Shown: positions 35,972 to 45,524, counted from the stretch's first letter. The stretch: 64,000 nucleotides of DNA from Dyadobacter sediminis (GCF_005860765.1 NZ_VCEI01000021.1:868001-932000), one strand, 5' to 3'. Notes: a model not told the origin generated them from the letters alone. Translations and numbers: made by a program.

Positions 35972-38401
35972 TTACTTTCTGATTACCGCCTCAAATTCCC
36001 TTTCATACGCCGCAATCAGGCGCTGCATGGATTTATCGATCACTTTATCTGTCAGAGTCTGCGTTTCGTCCTGTAATATAAAGCTGATGGAATAAGATTT
36101 CTTGCCTTCCAGATTGGCTCCTTCATACACATCAAATGCATTCACAGAACGCAGCAACTGCTTTTCCGTTCTGAATGCGATCTGACGCAGTTCTTCAAAC
36201 GTTATTTTTTTGTTCACCACAACGGACAAGTCCCTTCGTACTTCCGGGAATTTGGAAACTTCCTTGTACTGTACTGCCGCATCGTACTGCCGCAGCATAT
36301 ATTCCCAGTCAAAATCTGCAAAGAAGACGCCTGCTTTCACATCCAGTTTTTTGGCGACAGCCGTCTGCAGCAATCCGAATGTTACAACCGGTTTTTTGTT
36401 GAAAAGAAGCGTAAGGCCGTATTTGTAAATGCGGGTATCCGCATGCTGCTTCTCAACTTCCCGGATTTTCATCGCGGCAAGAACCTGGTTTACAAATGCT
36501 GCCAGATCATGAAAAACGGTCTCACGTGATTTTTCAAACCAGCTTTCCTGCTGGATATTTCCGGTAACAAAAACAGAAAGACGTTCTTTTTCCACATACT
36601 TTTCATTCAGTAAATGATAGGTTTTACCGAATTCAAACAATTTCAGGTCGCGCTGGCGACGGTTGCTGTTATAGGCAATGACTTCCAGCCCGGAAAAAAG
36701 CAGCGTCTGACGCATCACCGAAAGGTCCTCACTCAGATAATTCAGGATTTTCACCGGACTTCCGGCAAGAGCTTCACCAAGCGATGCCTGATATTCCGGT
36801 TTGGTCAGCGAGTTATTGATCATTTCATTGAACCCGTTTGCGGCAAGCAGTTCAGAAACACGTAGTTTCAGCTTCTCAGGATCATTAACCGGAAAATCGG
36901 AAATGTAATCCGAGCTCAGCGATTCGGATAATTCCACTTGCCCGAACCCGTAAATGCGCAAGATTTCTTCAATTACATCCGCTTCTCTCTGTACGTCAAC
37001 GCGGTATGGCGGTACAATGGCAGTAAAAGAAGTTTCAGTCTCATTTTCTATTACTATATCCAGGCTGTTCAGAATGCTTTTGATCAGGCTTTTGTCCAGC
37101 GATTTTCCAATAAGCCGGTCAATATGCTGGTAACTCATCTGAACGCGGAAGTCCTGTATGGGTTCCGGGTAAATGTCTGTGATTTCCGAGGAGATTGTTC
37201 CTCCCGCTATTTCCTGAATCAGCAATGCGGCTCGTTTCAGCGCGTATAATGGCATGTTCGGGTCCGTTCCGCGTTCAAAACGGAATGAAGAATCCGTTTT
37301 CAAAGAAAAGCGCTGCGCAGTTTTCCGGACCCAGATTGGTGAAAAATAGGCGGATTCCAGGAAAATAGAAGTTGTCTCACCGGAAACGCCGGAAGTAAGG
37401 CCGCCGAATACGCCGGCAATGCACATCGGTTCCGGATTTCCGTTCGTGCCTTCATTGCAGATCATCAGGTCAGAAGCTGAAATTTTTCTTTCTATTCCGT
37501 CAAGCGTTACGAATGGTGTTCCGGCGGGAACCGTCGTTACAATTACTTTTTTGCCTGTTATTTTTTCAGCATCAAACGCATGCATCGGCTGGCCCAGCTC
37601 ATGGCATACATAATTCGTAATATCCACAATGTTGTTGATCGAGCGGATTCCGATCGTTTGCAGCCGTTGTTTCAGCCATTCCGGCGAATCGCCGACTTTT
37701 ATTCCGGATATAGTCAGGCCGGTATATCGCGGGCATGCTTCCTGGTTCCTGACTTCTACTTGTACCTGAAGATCTTTGTTATGAACTGAAAATCCGTCAA
37801 CTGAAGACAAACTGACCGGCCGGTTCAAAACGGCTTTCAGGTCGCGTGCAACGCCATAGTGCGAAGCGGCGTCAGCACGGTTGGGCGTAAGCCCGATTTC
37901 AATCAGATAATCGGAAGAAATGCCGAAATATTCACTGGCCGGAGTGCCGTTCGGAAGTGCGGTTTCCAGAACCAGAATTCCATCGTGCGAGGTACCAAGT
38001 CCAAGTTCGTCTTCTGCGCAGATCATTCCTTCAGATAACGAACCTCTGATTTTCGATTTTTTCAGAATCAGCGGCTGTTCACTTCCGGTCGGATACAGCA
38101 CCGCACCCACTTTTGCCACGATTACTTTTTGTCCTGCCGCAACATTCGGTGCTCCGCAAACGATCGAAAGCGGGTTTTCTTCGCCAACGTCCACGGTTGT
38201 ATTGCTAAGACGGTCTGCTTCCGGATGCTTTTCGCAAGTAAGAACCTCGCCGATCACAACGCCCTGCAAGCCGCCTTTTATGGATTCAATTTCTTCTATG
38301 CTTTCAACTTCAAGCCCGGTTCCTGTGAGTAATCTGCCGGTTTCTTCCGGCGTTTCTGTAATATCAATCAGTTCCTTAAGCCACTTATAAGAGATCTTCA
38401 T
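35972..38401 (-). CDS. pheT: Phenylalanine-tRNA ligase beta subunit
   Basis: An 809-residue protein with an N-terminal tRNA-binding OB (EMAP-like) domain (about 40-150), the B3/B4 editing region, the B5 domain with DVQREADVIEEILRIYGFG (in part; about 470-490), and a C-terminal ferredoxin-like anticodon-binding domain (FPEVRRDLSVVV, near 718). It pairs with PheS, encoded elsewhere, to charge tRNA-Phe. It is first in a minus-strand unit running pheT, coiled-coil gene, zapA, rny and ATPase. Confidence 0.97.
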   Translation of the reverse strand: MKISYKWLKELIDITETPEETGRLLTGTGLEVESIEEIESIKGGLQGVVIGEVLTCEKHPEADRLSNTTVDVGEENPLSIVCGAPNVAAGQKVIVAKVGAVLYPTGSEQPLILKKSKIRGSLSEGMICAEDELGLGTSHDGILVLETALPNGTPASEYFGISSDYLIEIGLTPNRADAASHYGVARDLKAVLNRPVSLSSVDGFSVHNKDLQVQVEVRNQEACPRYTGLTISGIKVGDSPEWLKQRLQTIGIRSINNIVDITNYVCHELGQPMHAFDAEKITGKKVIVTTVPAGTPFVTLDGIERKISASDLMICNEGTNGNPEPMCIAGVFGGLTSGVSGETTSIFLESAYFSPIWVRKTAQRFSLKTDSSFRFERGTDPNMPLYALKRAALLIQEIAGGTISSEITDIYPEPIQDFRVQMSYQHIDRLIGKSLDKSLIKSILNSLDIVIENETETSFTAIVPPYRVDVQREADVIEEILRIYGFGQVELSESLSSDYISDFPVNDPEKLKLRVSELLAANGFNEMINNSLTKPEYQASLGEALAGSPVKILNYLSEDLSVMRQTLLFSGLEVIAYNSNRRQRDLKLFEFGKTYHLLNEKYVEKERLSVFVTGNIQQESWFEKSRETVFHDLAAFVNQVLAAMKIREVEKQHADTRIYKYGLTLLFNKKPVVTFGLLQTAVAKKLDVKAGVFFADFDWEYMLRQYDAAVQYKEVSKFPEVRRDLSVVVNKKITFEELRQIAFRTEKQLLRSVNAFDVYEGANLEGKKSYSISFILQDETQTLTDKVIDKSMQRLIAAYEREFEAVIRK

Positions 38402-38426
38402 GCGGATACTTTAAAATAATAAGTTG

Positions 38427-38456
38427 AAAGGCTGCGACATTCTGCCGGCAGCCTTT
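38427..38456 (-). terminator. Stem-loop between DUF1684 and pheT
   Basis: A 9-bp perfect stem (aaaggctgc at 38427-38435, gcagccttt at 38448-38456). Read on the minus strand it is followed by caacttattatttta, a poor T-tract, so it is either a weak terminator for the DUF1684 transcript or a structure in the pheT leader. Confidence 0.45.
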
Positions 38457-38460
38457 ATTG

Positions 38461-38468
38461 CAAAATTA
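38461..38468 (-). promoter_or_regulatory. Putative -7 element of pheT
   Basis: Plus-strand caaaatta is the reverse complement of TAnnTTTG, 60 bases before the pheT start and just upstream of the stem-loop, which would fall within the leader RNA. Confidence 0.4.
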
Positions 38469-38544
38469 ATCATTTAAGTCTGAACAGCACTTTGCAAGAC
38501 GCAATACTGTATACTTTTCCATCAGCTTCACTTATTGCAAACAA

Positions 38545-39192
38545 TTACTCATGTGCGGAAGTTTCCGTCACTTCGCCCGCGTATATGGCAGCTGTAAGCG
38601 TATTTTCAGCCGGAGGAACCGGACATGCATAAGTCGGCTGATACACGCAATAAGGATTATATGCTTTGTTGAAATCCAGCACAATGACATTGTTTTTGAT
38701 TTCGGAAACGGGATAATCGAGGTACCGGCCGCCGCCGTATGTTTCTTTTCCGGTGGTTTCATCTCTGAAAAGTACGGAAATGACGCTTTCATTTTTAAGC
38801 AGCAGAAGCTTTTGGGCACGACCGTCGATCGTGAAATTGGCATAACCGTATTTCTCGTATTTTTCAGTAGTACCGTCCGTATACTTGATTACAAGTTCCT
38901 TGTCTTCCGAGGTATACGGAGAAATATTGGCCTTGATGCGGTATTTAAGGTTTGGCTTGAAGTAATGTAGCCCGTGAAAACTTTCCTTGTCAGCAATCGG
39001 AGAATCATCGGCCGTTTTAAACTGTTCATCCTTGGCCGCACGTTCTTCCAGGATTTTGGCATTGTACTGTTCCGGGTTTGCGGCAATCAGGTCGTCATTT
39101 CCGGATTTTGTAAAATTCTCAATTACAAAATAGGCAAGAACAGCGATAAACATTGCGATTGTGCTGTATCGGATTACTTTATTTTTGAACAT
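38545..39192 (-). CDS. DUF1684 domain protein
   Basis: A 215-residue protein with an N-terminal membrane anchor (about 8-26) and an extracytoplasmic DUF1684 domain, recognised by TYGGGRYLDYP (about 152-162), VLDFNKAYNPYCVYQPTYACPVPP in part, and an NTLTAAIYAGE ending. The conserved CVY...CPVPP cysteines are present. The family is widespread and its function unknown. It is divergent from the response regulator gene with a short gap. Confidence 0.88.
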   Translation of the reverse strand: MFKNKVIRYSTIAMFIAVLAYFVIENFTKSGNDDLIAANPEQYNAKILEERAAKDEQFKTADDSPIADKESFHGLHYFKPNLKYRIKANISPYTSEDKELVIKYTDGTTEKYEKYGYANFTIDGRAQKLLLLKNESVISVLFRDETTGKETYGGGRYLDYPVSEIKNNVIVLDFNKAYNPYCVYQPTYACPVPPAENTLTAAIYAGEVTETSAHE

Positions 39193-39219
39193 ATCAAAGT
39201 CTTATTTGTAAACGGATTG

Positions 39220-39249
39220 CAAACTTACACCTGAAAGGCAGCTTTGAAA
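39220..39249 (-). promoter_or_regulatory. Putative promoter of the DUF1684 gene
   Basis: Plus-strand caaactta (39220-39227) is the reverse complement of TAnnTTTG, and gaaa (39246-39249) lies 18 bases beyond as a partial -33 element. Confidence 0.45.
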
Positions 39250-39280
39250 AAGTATAAGATATTTATTTACTTTTTTATGA

Positions 39281-39288
39281 TAATTTTG
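39281..39288 (+). promoter_or_regulatory. Putative -7 element of the response regulator
   Basis: The sequence taattttg matches TAnnTTTG exactly and lies about 90 bases before the start codon. Confidence 0.4.
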
Positions 39289-39377
39289 AAACTTCGCAGC
39301 CGGCCTGTTTGCGTTGTTGATCTAAATATACCTAAATTGACCAGGCAAATAAATAAACATAATACTTGACCCATCAT

Positions 39378-39755
39378 ATGTCTTACACTAAGCGAGTACT
39401 CATTGCCGAAGACAGTTCCGTTATTCAAAATCTGGCAAGGAAGATTCTGGAATTTCAACACTATGAAATTACTTCCGTAAAAAATGGAGAGCAAGTTTTG
39501 CAACTCCTTGAAAAAGAAGATTTTGATATTATTTTGCTGGATATCAATATGCCTGTGATGGATGGAATGGAGTGTGCAAGAAGCATCCGCAAGCTGCCTA
39601 ACGAGAACAAGGCCAAAACACCGATCGTAGCAATAACGGGCAATGCAAAAAATTACTCGGAAGAAGATTTCAAAGAAGCAGGATTTGACGATGCGCTTAT
39701 GAAACCTTTAAACTTTGACCGTCTGGTTGAAGTAGTGGCGCATTTGACAGAATAA
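39378..39755 (+). CDS. Single-domain response regulator
   Basis: A 125-residue receiver domain counted from ATG 39378 (an in-frame TTG four codons upstream is less likely). The acidic pocket is Glu11/Asp12, the phosphoacceptor is Asp55 in ILLDINMPVMDG, the switch Thr is Thr87 in AITGNA and the conserved Lys is Lys109 in LMKPL. There is no output domain, so it works by phosphotransfer or protein contact. No kinase gene is adjacent. It ends five bases before the MBL hydrolase gene, suggesting an operon. Confidence 0.92.
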   Translation: MSYTKRVLIAEDSSVIQNLARKILEFQHYEITSVKNGEQVLQLLEKEDFDIILLDINMPVMDGMECARSIRKLPNENKAKTPIVAITGNAKNYSEEDFKEAGFDDALMKPLNFDRLVEVVAHLTE

Positions 39756-39760
39756 ATCGG

Positions 39761-40522
39761 ATGAGGATTACATTTTTAGGAACCGGCACATCGCAGGGAA
39801 TACCCGTTATTGCCTGCGACTGTGTCGTTTGCCGTTCTTCCGATCCGCATGACAAGCGTTTAAGGACCTCCGTTTGGGTACAAACCCAGGGCAAATCGTT
39901 TGTCATTGATACCGGCCCTGATTTCCGTCAGCAAATGCTCCGGGCCAATGTACGCGAACTTGATGCAGCTGTTTTCACTCATCAGCATAAAGATCATACC
40001 GCCGGGCTGGACGATATCCGTGCTTTCAATCATCGTCAGCAAAGTGATATTCCGCTGTACGGAAGGCAGGAAGTTCTGAATCAGATCCGGAGTGAGTTTT
40101 TTTATGCTTTTTCGGAAACACGTTATCCCGGTGTTCCACATTTTGAACTTCATCCGATTAGTAACGAACCTTTTGAAGTAAGCGGCGTAAAGTTCATCCC
40201 CATCGAAGTCATGCATTATATGCTTCCTGTTTTCGGATTCCGGATTGGTGATTTTACTTACATTACCGACGCCAATTATATTTCGGAAAAGGAACAGGAA
40301 AAGATCAAAGGTTCAAAAGTGCTTGTGCTGGATACCCTGCAGAAAGAGCCGCACATTTCGCATTTTACCCTTTCGCAGGCGCTTGAACTGATTGAAAAAC
40401 TGGATATTCCGCAGGCTTATCTTGTTCATATGAGTCACAGACTGGGTTTGCATGCCGTTATCAATACCGAACTTCCGCCCAATGTAAGTCTGGCTTATGA
40501 CGGACTGGTTCTGGATCTTTAA
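39761..40522 (+). CDS. MBL-fold metallo-hydrolase, PhnP-like
   Basis: A 253-residue metallo-beta-lactamase-fold protein. It shows LGTGTSQGIPV (6-16), a CDCVVC cysteine set (19-24), DTGPDF (50-55) and the metal motif THQHKDH (73-79, His74, His76, Asp78, His79), then VHMSHR near the C-terminus. The cysteine-rich start and the TSQGIP motif match the PhnP/YcbX-like group of phosphodiesterases with a structural zinc site. The natural substrate is unknown; cyclic phosphodiesters are plausible. It is coupled to the response regulator upstream. Confidence 0.88.
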   Translation: MRITFLGTGTSQGIPVIACDCVVCRSSDPHDKRLRTSVWVQTQGKSFVIDTGPDFRQQMLRANVRELDAAVFTHQHKDHTAGLDDIRAFNHRQQSDIPLYGRQEVLNQIRSEFFYAFSETRYPGVPHFELHPISNEPFEVSGVKFIPIEVMHYMLPVFGFRIGDFTYITDANYISEKEQEKIKGSKVLVLDTLQKEPHISHFTLSQALELIEKLDIPQAYLVHMSHRLGLHAVINTELPPNVSLAYDGLVLDL

Positions 40523-40546
40523 CCTGCGGAATCCACACCGCTTTTC

Positions 40547-41251
40547 TTAACTGTAACGGTCATCCCGCCATGGATATGCCGTATTGGAGTAACCCCGCAA
40601 TTCCCAGAATCCCAGTTTGTTGGAAGATAAAAATTCAATTCTTTTGATCCATTTACTTCCTTTCCATGCGTAAAGCTGCGGCGTAATCATGCGTACGGGT
40701 CCGCCGTGATCCTTTTCTAGCGGTTTATGGTCGGCGGTATGAACAAGCAGCACATCTTCTTTCAAAGCTTCTTCCAGCGAAAGGTTTGTTGTATACTGGT
40801 CATAACCGTGACAAAGCACATGCGTTGCGGTGGATTTCGGCATTACGAGTGCGGCAATATCCGCCAGCCGAACGCCAATCCACGGAACATCCATTCTTGA
40901 CCAGGTCGTAACGCAGTGAAAATCACTTATGTCCTCGGTTTGCGGCAGATTCATAAAATCATCCCAGTTCAGCGTAACCGGTGATTCCACTTCGCCATCC
41001 ACGACAAGTTTCCATTGCTGATGTGAAATGTCGGGTTTAAAACCAAGATCGAGTACGGGCCATTTGACGGTTCTGGTTTGTCCCGCCGGCAGCTTGGGCA
41101 TTCCATGCCGGTTTATTTCTCCGGATCCCATGGGTCTGGAATCGGAAACAGAAGGTGTTGCGGCCATTTTTTCCTGAAAACGTGCTTTCAGTTTCATTCT
41201 GGCCTCTATAATCTTATCCAGTTTGCTGTTTTCTTCCATTGAATCATTCAT
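40547..41251 (-). CDS. Sulfite-oxidase-like molybdopterin protein
   Basis: A 234-residue protein with only the molybdopterin domain of the sulfite oxidase family. The molybdenum ligand is Cys113 in DFHCVTTWSRMDVPW; DHGGPVRMITPQLYAWKGSKW (in part) forms the usual cofactor and substrate surface. There is no signal peptide, heme domain or dimerisation domain, so it resembles the cytoplasmic, YedY-like stand-alone enzymes, which may reduce oxidised sulfur compounds. The window holds no molybdopterin synthesis genes. It lies next to a DUF819 gene on the same strand, 50 bases downstream of it. Confidence 0.88.
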   Translation of the reverse strand: MNDSMEENSKLDKIIEARMKLKARFQEKMAATPSVSDSRPMGSGEINRHGMPKLPAGQTRTVKWPVLDLGFKPDISHQQWKLVVDGEVESPVTLNWDDFMNLPQTEDISDFHCVTTWSRMDVPWIGVRLADIAALVMPKSTATHVLCHGYDQYTTNLSLEEALKEDVLLVHTADHKPLEKDHGGPVRMITPQLYAWKGSKWIKRIEFLSSNKLGFWELRGYSNTAYPWRDDRYS

Positions 41252-41301
41252 TTATAATTTAAACCGGCATTTTTCAAGCCATTTGAAAAGTTGTTGCTGA
41301 C

Positions 41302-42537
41302 TCAGCCTTCACTGATCCATTGCATCATCAATGCCGTAAGATAGCCGCCGTAAGTTCCGATTGCATAGCCTAATATAGCAAGTAAAACGCCTACTGTTGC
41401 CAGCGACGGATGAAAAGCTGCCGCGACAACGGAAGCCGAAGCGGAGCCGCCCACATTTGCCTGACTGCCGACTGCCAGAAAGAAGAACGGAATTTTCAGC
41501 CACCGGCAGACAATGATCAGAATAAACGCATGAATGCAGATCCAAAGCAAACCAATTGCGAACAAACCCGGGTTGCCGGCAACGGCGCCAAGATCCATCT
41601 GCATTCCGATCGTTGCAATGAGAACATATAAAAATACCGATCCCAGCTTTGAAGCACCTGCATATTCCAGCTTCCGGACCGGAGTAACCGAAAGCACAAT
41701 CCCGATGAAAGTAGCAATGGTGATTACCCAGAAAAAAGAGGAAGTAAGGCTGTATTTCTCCAGTGCAGGATAATTTTCTTTCAGAAAAGGAGTGATTATT
41801 TCGGATAAGGCATGTGCAAGTCCGGTTGCGCCGAAGCCTGCTGCGGCCAGAAATATATAGTCGCGAACGGCCGGATTTTGTTCGTTTGCCTTGTTTTGTA
41901 CGTCAAGATGATGCTTTACTTCTTCGATTTGTCTGCTGTCAGCACCCAGCCACGTGTCTACACGTGCGGCTATTCCGGCTCCGTAGATCAAAAAAGCCAT
42001 CCATAGTTCAGCAATCAGCACGTCTACGGCCACCATTTGTGAAAACAACCGGTCGCTCGGCTTGAAAACTTCCCTCAGTGCAGTCTGATTCGCGCCTCCG
42101 CCGATCCAGCTTCCGGCAATCGTGGCCAGTCCGCGCCATACCGCATCCGGACCTTCACCGGCGACAGTTGCCGGACTGATCAATCCGACAATCCATAATG
42201 CCAGCGGACCGCCGAGCATGATTCCTGCCGTTCCGACGAGCATGGCCGTCAATGCTTTCGGGCCGAGTTTTCCCAAAGAACGCCAGTCCATTCCAATTGT
42301 AAATAAAACAAGGCATGCAGGAAGAAAGTACTTTGAAACGACAGGATAAAGCTGCGAAGTACTGCCGTTGATGATTCCAAAAGAATTGAGCAGGCCGGGA
42401 ATAAAGTAACAAAGCAGCAGCGGCGGAACAAGCGTGTAAAATCGTTTCCAGACCTTTCCCGGAAGCGATGCGGTATAAAAAATCAGGGCAAGCACCAGCA
42501 TCAGTAATCCAAGTACAACGGCATCGTTTGTAATCAT
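41302..42537 (-). CDS. DUF819 family membrane protein
   Basis: A 411-residue protein with about 10 membrane helices and the conserved DUF819 region GSWIGGGANQTALREVF (about 142-158) and SQANVGGSASASVVAAAFHPSL (in part; near 357). DUF819 proteins resemble secondary transporters with inverted repeats, and their substrate is unknown. Because a sulfite-oxidase-like gene follows directly, sulfur anion transport is a possible but unproven idea. Confidence 0.88.
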   Translation of the reverse strand: MITNDAVVLGLLMLVLALIFYTASLPGKVWKRFYTLVPPLLLCYFIPGLLNSFGIINGSTSQLYPVVSKYFLPACLVLFTIGMDWRSLGKLGPKALTAMLVGTAGIMLGGPLALWIVGLISPATVAGEGPDAVWRGLATIAGSWIGGGANQTALREVFKPSDRLFSQMVAVDVLIAELWMAFLIYGAGIAARVDTWLGADSRQIEEVKHHLDVQNKANEQNPAVRDYIFLAAAGFGATGLAHALSEIITPFLKENYPALEKYSLTSSFFWVITIATFIGIVLSVTPVRKLEYAGASKLGSVFLYVLIATIGMQMDLGAVAGNPGLFAIGLLWICIHAFILIIVCRWLKIPFFFLAVGSQANVGGSASASVVAAAFHPSLATVGVLLAILGYAIGTYGGYLTALMMQWISEG

Positions 42538-42729
42538 TATTTTATTTCAGGATAAGGTTTCGGAAACAAGGTAAAATTAGCGCTGTTTTTTATTTATATT
42601 CGTTTACAAATAACATGTATTCGCCTGCCGAAAATGCAAAATCTACTTTTTGCAGGGTTACATATTGTTATTCAGTCGTTTCTAATCATTCATAACCGCT
42701 AACGATGGCAGTATATAATTTATCCGTTA

Positions 42730-43197
42730 ATGGAAAGAAAAGTAAAGGTTGACGTAGAGCCCGATATGCCTTTACTTTGGGTAGTACGGGATTTTGCAGG
42801 ACTAAAAGGCACCAAATTCGGTTGCGGAATGGCATTGTGCGGCGCTTGTACCGTGCATGTCAACGGTCAGCCGGCCCGTTCCTGTCAGACGCCGATTTCA
42901 AGTGTTGGTAAAAATGACAAGATTACAACGATCGAAGGAATCGGAGACGGAAAGCTGAGTGTAATCCAGAAAGCATGGATCGAAGAGCAGGTTCCGCAGT
43001 GCGGTTACTGCCAGTCGGGACAAATAATGTCTGCGGTTGCGCTGCTTAAAACAAATCCAAGCCCGACGGATGCGGACATTGACTCGGCCATGAGCGGAAA
43101 CCTTTGCCGCTGCGGCACTTATGACCGCATTCGCAAGGCAATTCACCGGGCGGCGGCTGAAATAAAAGTTTCAGAAGCAGGAATCGGGAAAATGTAG
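42730..43197 (+). CDS. iorA: [2Fe-2S] subunit of an IorA-type molybdenum hydroxylase, frameshifted N-terminus
   Basis: A 155-residue protein with the first cluster [22 protein letters not shown] (cysteines near 32, 37, 40 and 52 when counted from this start) and the second cluster in QCGYCQSGQ and LCRCGTYDR. It hands electrons from the molybdenum subunit to an acceptor. The start at 42730 is a compromise. An ATG at 42705 opens [12 protein letters not shown], the normal family N-terminus, but that frame stops after 15 codons. Removing one A of the AAAA run at 42738-42741 joins the two frames exactly. So the gene is either truncated by a real insertion, rescued by restart at 42730, or affected by a sequencing error. 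Confidence 0.85.
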   Translation: MERKVKVDVEPDMPLLWVVRDFAGLKGTKFGCGMALCGACTVHVNGQPARSCQTPISSVGKNDKITTIEGIGDGKLSVIQKAWIEEQVPQCGYCQSGQIMSAVALLKTNPSPTDADIDSAMSGNLCRCGTYDRIRKAIHRAAAEIKVSEAGIGKM

Positions 43198-43236
43198 TTT
43201 AAAGGAGTGATCATTGAACCTTAGCGACAAAAGACA

Positions 43237-45399
43237 TTGAAAAATATACAGACATCACGCCGCGATTTTCTGAAAGCGTCCGGACTGACTACGTTCGGGC
43301 TTGCATTGGGGATTTCAGGTTTTACAAAGGATGCTTCCCTTAAAAAGATTACGCCGGCTGTTCTGAAGCTGGAAATCAATCCGTTTATTATCATTGACAC
43401 AGCCGGCAATATCACGCTTGTGAATCCGCGTCCGGATATGGGACAAGGCTCTACGCAAGCCGTTCCTTCCTTGCTGGCGGAGGAACTGGAAGTAAGTCTG
43501 GAGAAAGTACTGATTATTCAGAGTGACGGAAAAGAAAAATACGGAAGCCAGGTTTCCGGAGGCAGCAGTTCGGTAAGGGAATTGTGGCTTCCGATCCGGA
43601 AAGCAGGTGCTGCTGCCCGCGAAATGCTGACAACCACTGCAGCCAAAAGATGGAATGTGCCCGTAACCGAATGTCATGCAGAAGATGGCGCGGTATTTCA
43701 TAAAGCAAGCGGCAAAAGCTTCACCTACGGCGAACTGGCCGATGATGCTTCCAAACTGGAAATCCCTTCCGATCCGAAACTGAAAGATCCGAAAGATTTC
43801 AAAATTATTGGCAAATACAACAAACGGCTCGATGTACCCGATCGGGTTACCGGAAAAGCAGTTTACGGAATTGATATCGACGTGCCCGGAATGGTTTATG
43901 CAAGCATTGTGCATTCGCCTGCAATCCATGGTAAAATCGTTTCCATTGACGATTCGGAAGCAAAGAAAATCAAAGGCGTTTTACAGGTCATCAAGACCGA
44001 AAGAACCATGCCGCACCGTACTTCCGAAGCCGTTGCAGTCATCGCAACAAACTGGTGGGCAGCCGTTAAGGGCAAGAAAGCACTCGTTGTAAAATGGGAT
44101 AACGGAAATTACGAAAAAACAGTGGATACGGCCGGCTATTTCGCTGAAACGTATGAAGCTGCGAAAAAAGAAGGCATTAATTATGAAGAAAAAGGAGATT
44201 TTACGGTAAAATATGCGGCTGCAAAGGAAAAGCTGGAAGCACAATACGAAACACCTTTCCTGGCGCATGCACCCATTGAACCCGAAAATGCCGTTGCGCA
44301 TGTGAAAGAAGATGGTTCCGTTGAAATCTGGGCGCCCGTTCAGGGGCCAGACTGGACGATCCGCGACGTTTGTGCTTACATGAAAATAAAACCGGAGCAG
44401 GTAAAAGTGAATGTCACTTTACTCGGAGGCGCTTTCGGCCGCAAAGCATACCACGATTTTGTGCTGGAAGCCTGTCATATTTCAAAGGAGATCAAGAAAC
44501 CTGTAAAGGTAATCTGGACGCGTGAAGATGATATTACGCAAGGGCCATATCGCCCGGGTATGCTGAGCCATATGCAGGGTTTTGTGGAGGATGGTAAAAT
44601 AACAGGGTATCATCACCATGCAATCGGAGAATCCATTCTTGGCCAGGTATTCAAAGGCTTGAAAGAAGATGAAGCGGATTCCTGGATCGGGGAAGAAATC
44701 AGTACCGGCAATACCAAATACAATTTTGCAGCTGCTTCAAAAGTAAGCTGGACGCATGTAAAAACGGATATTCCGATTGTATGGTGGCGGTCGGTTTATG
44801 CTTCCAATTTCGGCTGGGGACAAGAATGTTTTATTGACGAACTGGCGCATCTTGCCAAAAAAGATCCGCTGAAAGCCCGTCTCGAAATACTTCCCGACGA
44901 GCGTTTCAGGAAAGTACTTGAAACTTTGGCCGAAAAAGCAGGCTGGGATGAGAAACTGGCGGAAGGAACGGGGAAAGGACTGGCTGTATTCAAATCATTC
45001 AACAGTATTTCAGCCTGTTGTATAACGGTATCGAAAAAGGGTCAGGGTGTCAAAATTGATAAAGTGGTTTCTGTTATTGACTGTGGTTACTATGTAAATC
45101 CGGATAACGTAAAAGCGCAGACGGAAGGAAACATTGTCATGGGACTGACAGCTGCCATCAAGGATGGCATTACATTCACAAATGGTGCATGCGACCAAAG
45201 CAATTACCATCAGTATAACATCATGCGCCTGAATGAAATGCCAGCCATTGAAATTCATATTGTGGACAGCGGATCTGCTCCGGGCGGAGTAGGAGAGCCG
45301 GGATTGCCGCCGGTTGCACCGGCTCTGGGTAATGCAGTGTTTGCTGCAACCGGAAAGCGAATGCGTAAACTGCCGTTTGATATTGCCAATCTTGGGTAA
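43237..45399 (+). CDS. iorB: Molybdopterin-binding subunit of an IorB-type oxidoreductase
   Basis: A 720-residue xanthine-oxidase-family catalytic subunit starting at TTG, the only in-frame option after an upstream stop. It begins with a Tat signal (SRRDFLKASG, twin Arg8-Arg9), so the folded heterodimer is probably exported to the periplasm. Typical stretches are RPDMGQGSTQAVP, GGAFGRKAYHDFV, AHAPIEPENAVA and GGVGEPGLPPVAPALGNAV (the last holding the active-site Glu region). It oxidises N-heterocycles or aldehydes; the substrate is not clear. It follows iorA by 39 bases and ends at a perfect stem-loop terminator. No cytochrome partner gene is adjacent. Confidence 0.92.
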   Translation: MKNIQTSRRDFLKASGLTTFGLALGISGFTKDASLKKITPAVLKLEINPFIIIDTAGNITLVNPRPDMGQGSTQAVPSLLAEELEVSLEKVLIIQSDGKEKYGSQVSGGSSSVRELWLPIRKAGAAAREMLTTTAAKRWNVPVTECHAEDGAVFHKASGKSFTYGELADDASKLEIPSDPKLKDPKDFKIIGKYNKRLDVPDRVTGKAVYGIDIDVPGMVYASIVHSPAIHGKIVSIDDSEAKKIKGVLQVIKTERTMPHRTSEAVAVIATNWWAAVKGKKALVVKWDNGNYEKTVDTAGYFAETYEAAKKEGINYEEKGDFTVKYAAAKEKLEAQYETPFLAHAPIEPENAVAHVKEDGSVEIWAPVQGPDWTIRDVCAYMKIKPEQVKVNVTLLGGAFGRKAYHDFVLEACHISKEIKKPVKVIWTREDDITQGPYRPGMLSHMQGFVEDGKITGYHHHAIGESILGQVFKGLKEDEADSWIGEEISTGNTKYNFAAASKVSWTHVKTDIPIVWWRSVYASNFGWGQECFIDELAHLAKKDPLKARLEILPDERFRKVLETLAEKAGWDEKLAEGTGKGLAVFKSFNSISACCITVSKKGQGVKIDKVVSVIDCGYYVNPDNVKAQTEGNIVMGLTAAIKDGITFTNGACDQSNYHQYNIMRLNEMPAIEIHIVDSGSAPGGVGEPGLPPVAPALGNAVFAATGKRMRKLPFDIANLG

Positions 45400-45460
45400 T
45401 CAGGACCAGATTGCTTTTGATTCAGGAGCGGGACAAGTTCCTGGCTGAATTGAATTTCAG

Positions 45461-45516
45461 GTATCAAATAAAAAACCCATGTTCCAATTCAGGAACATGG
45501 GTTTTTTATTTGATAC
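45461..45516. terminator. Bidirectional terminator, perfect 25-bp inverted repeat
   Basis: The arms 45461-45485 and 45492-45516 are exact reverse complements around a 6-base loop, with A/T tracts beside a cccatgttcc core. It sits between the convergent iorB and PAP2 genes. Confidence 0.92.
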
Positions 45517-45524
45517 TTTCTTGT

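Noticed and set aside
43315..43929. A 204-codon frame antisense to iorB
   Set aside because: Shadow of the catalytic subunit, no motifs.
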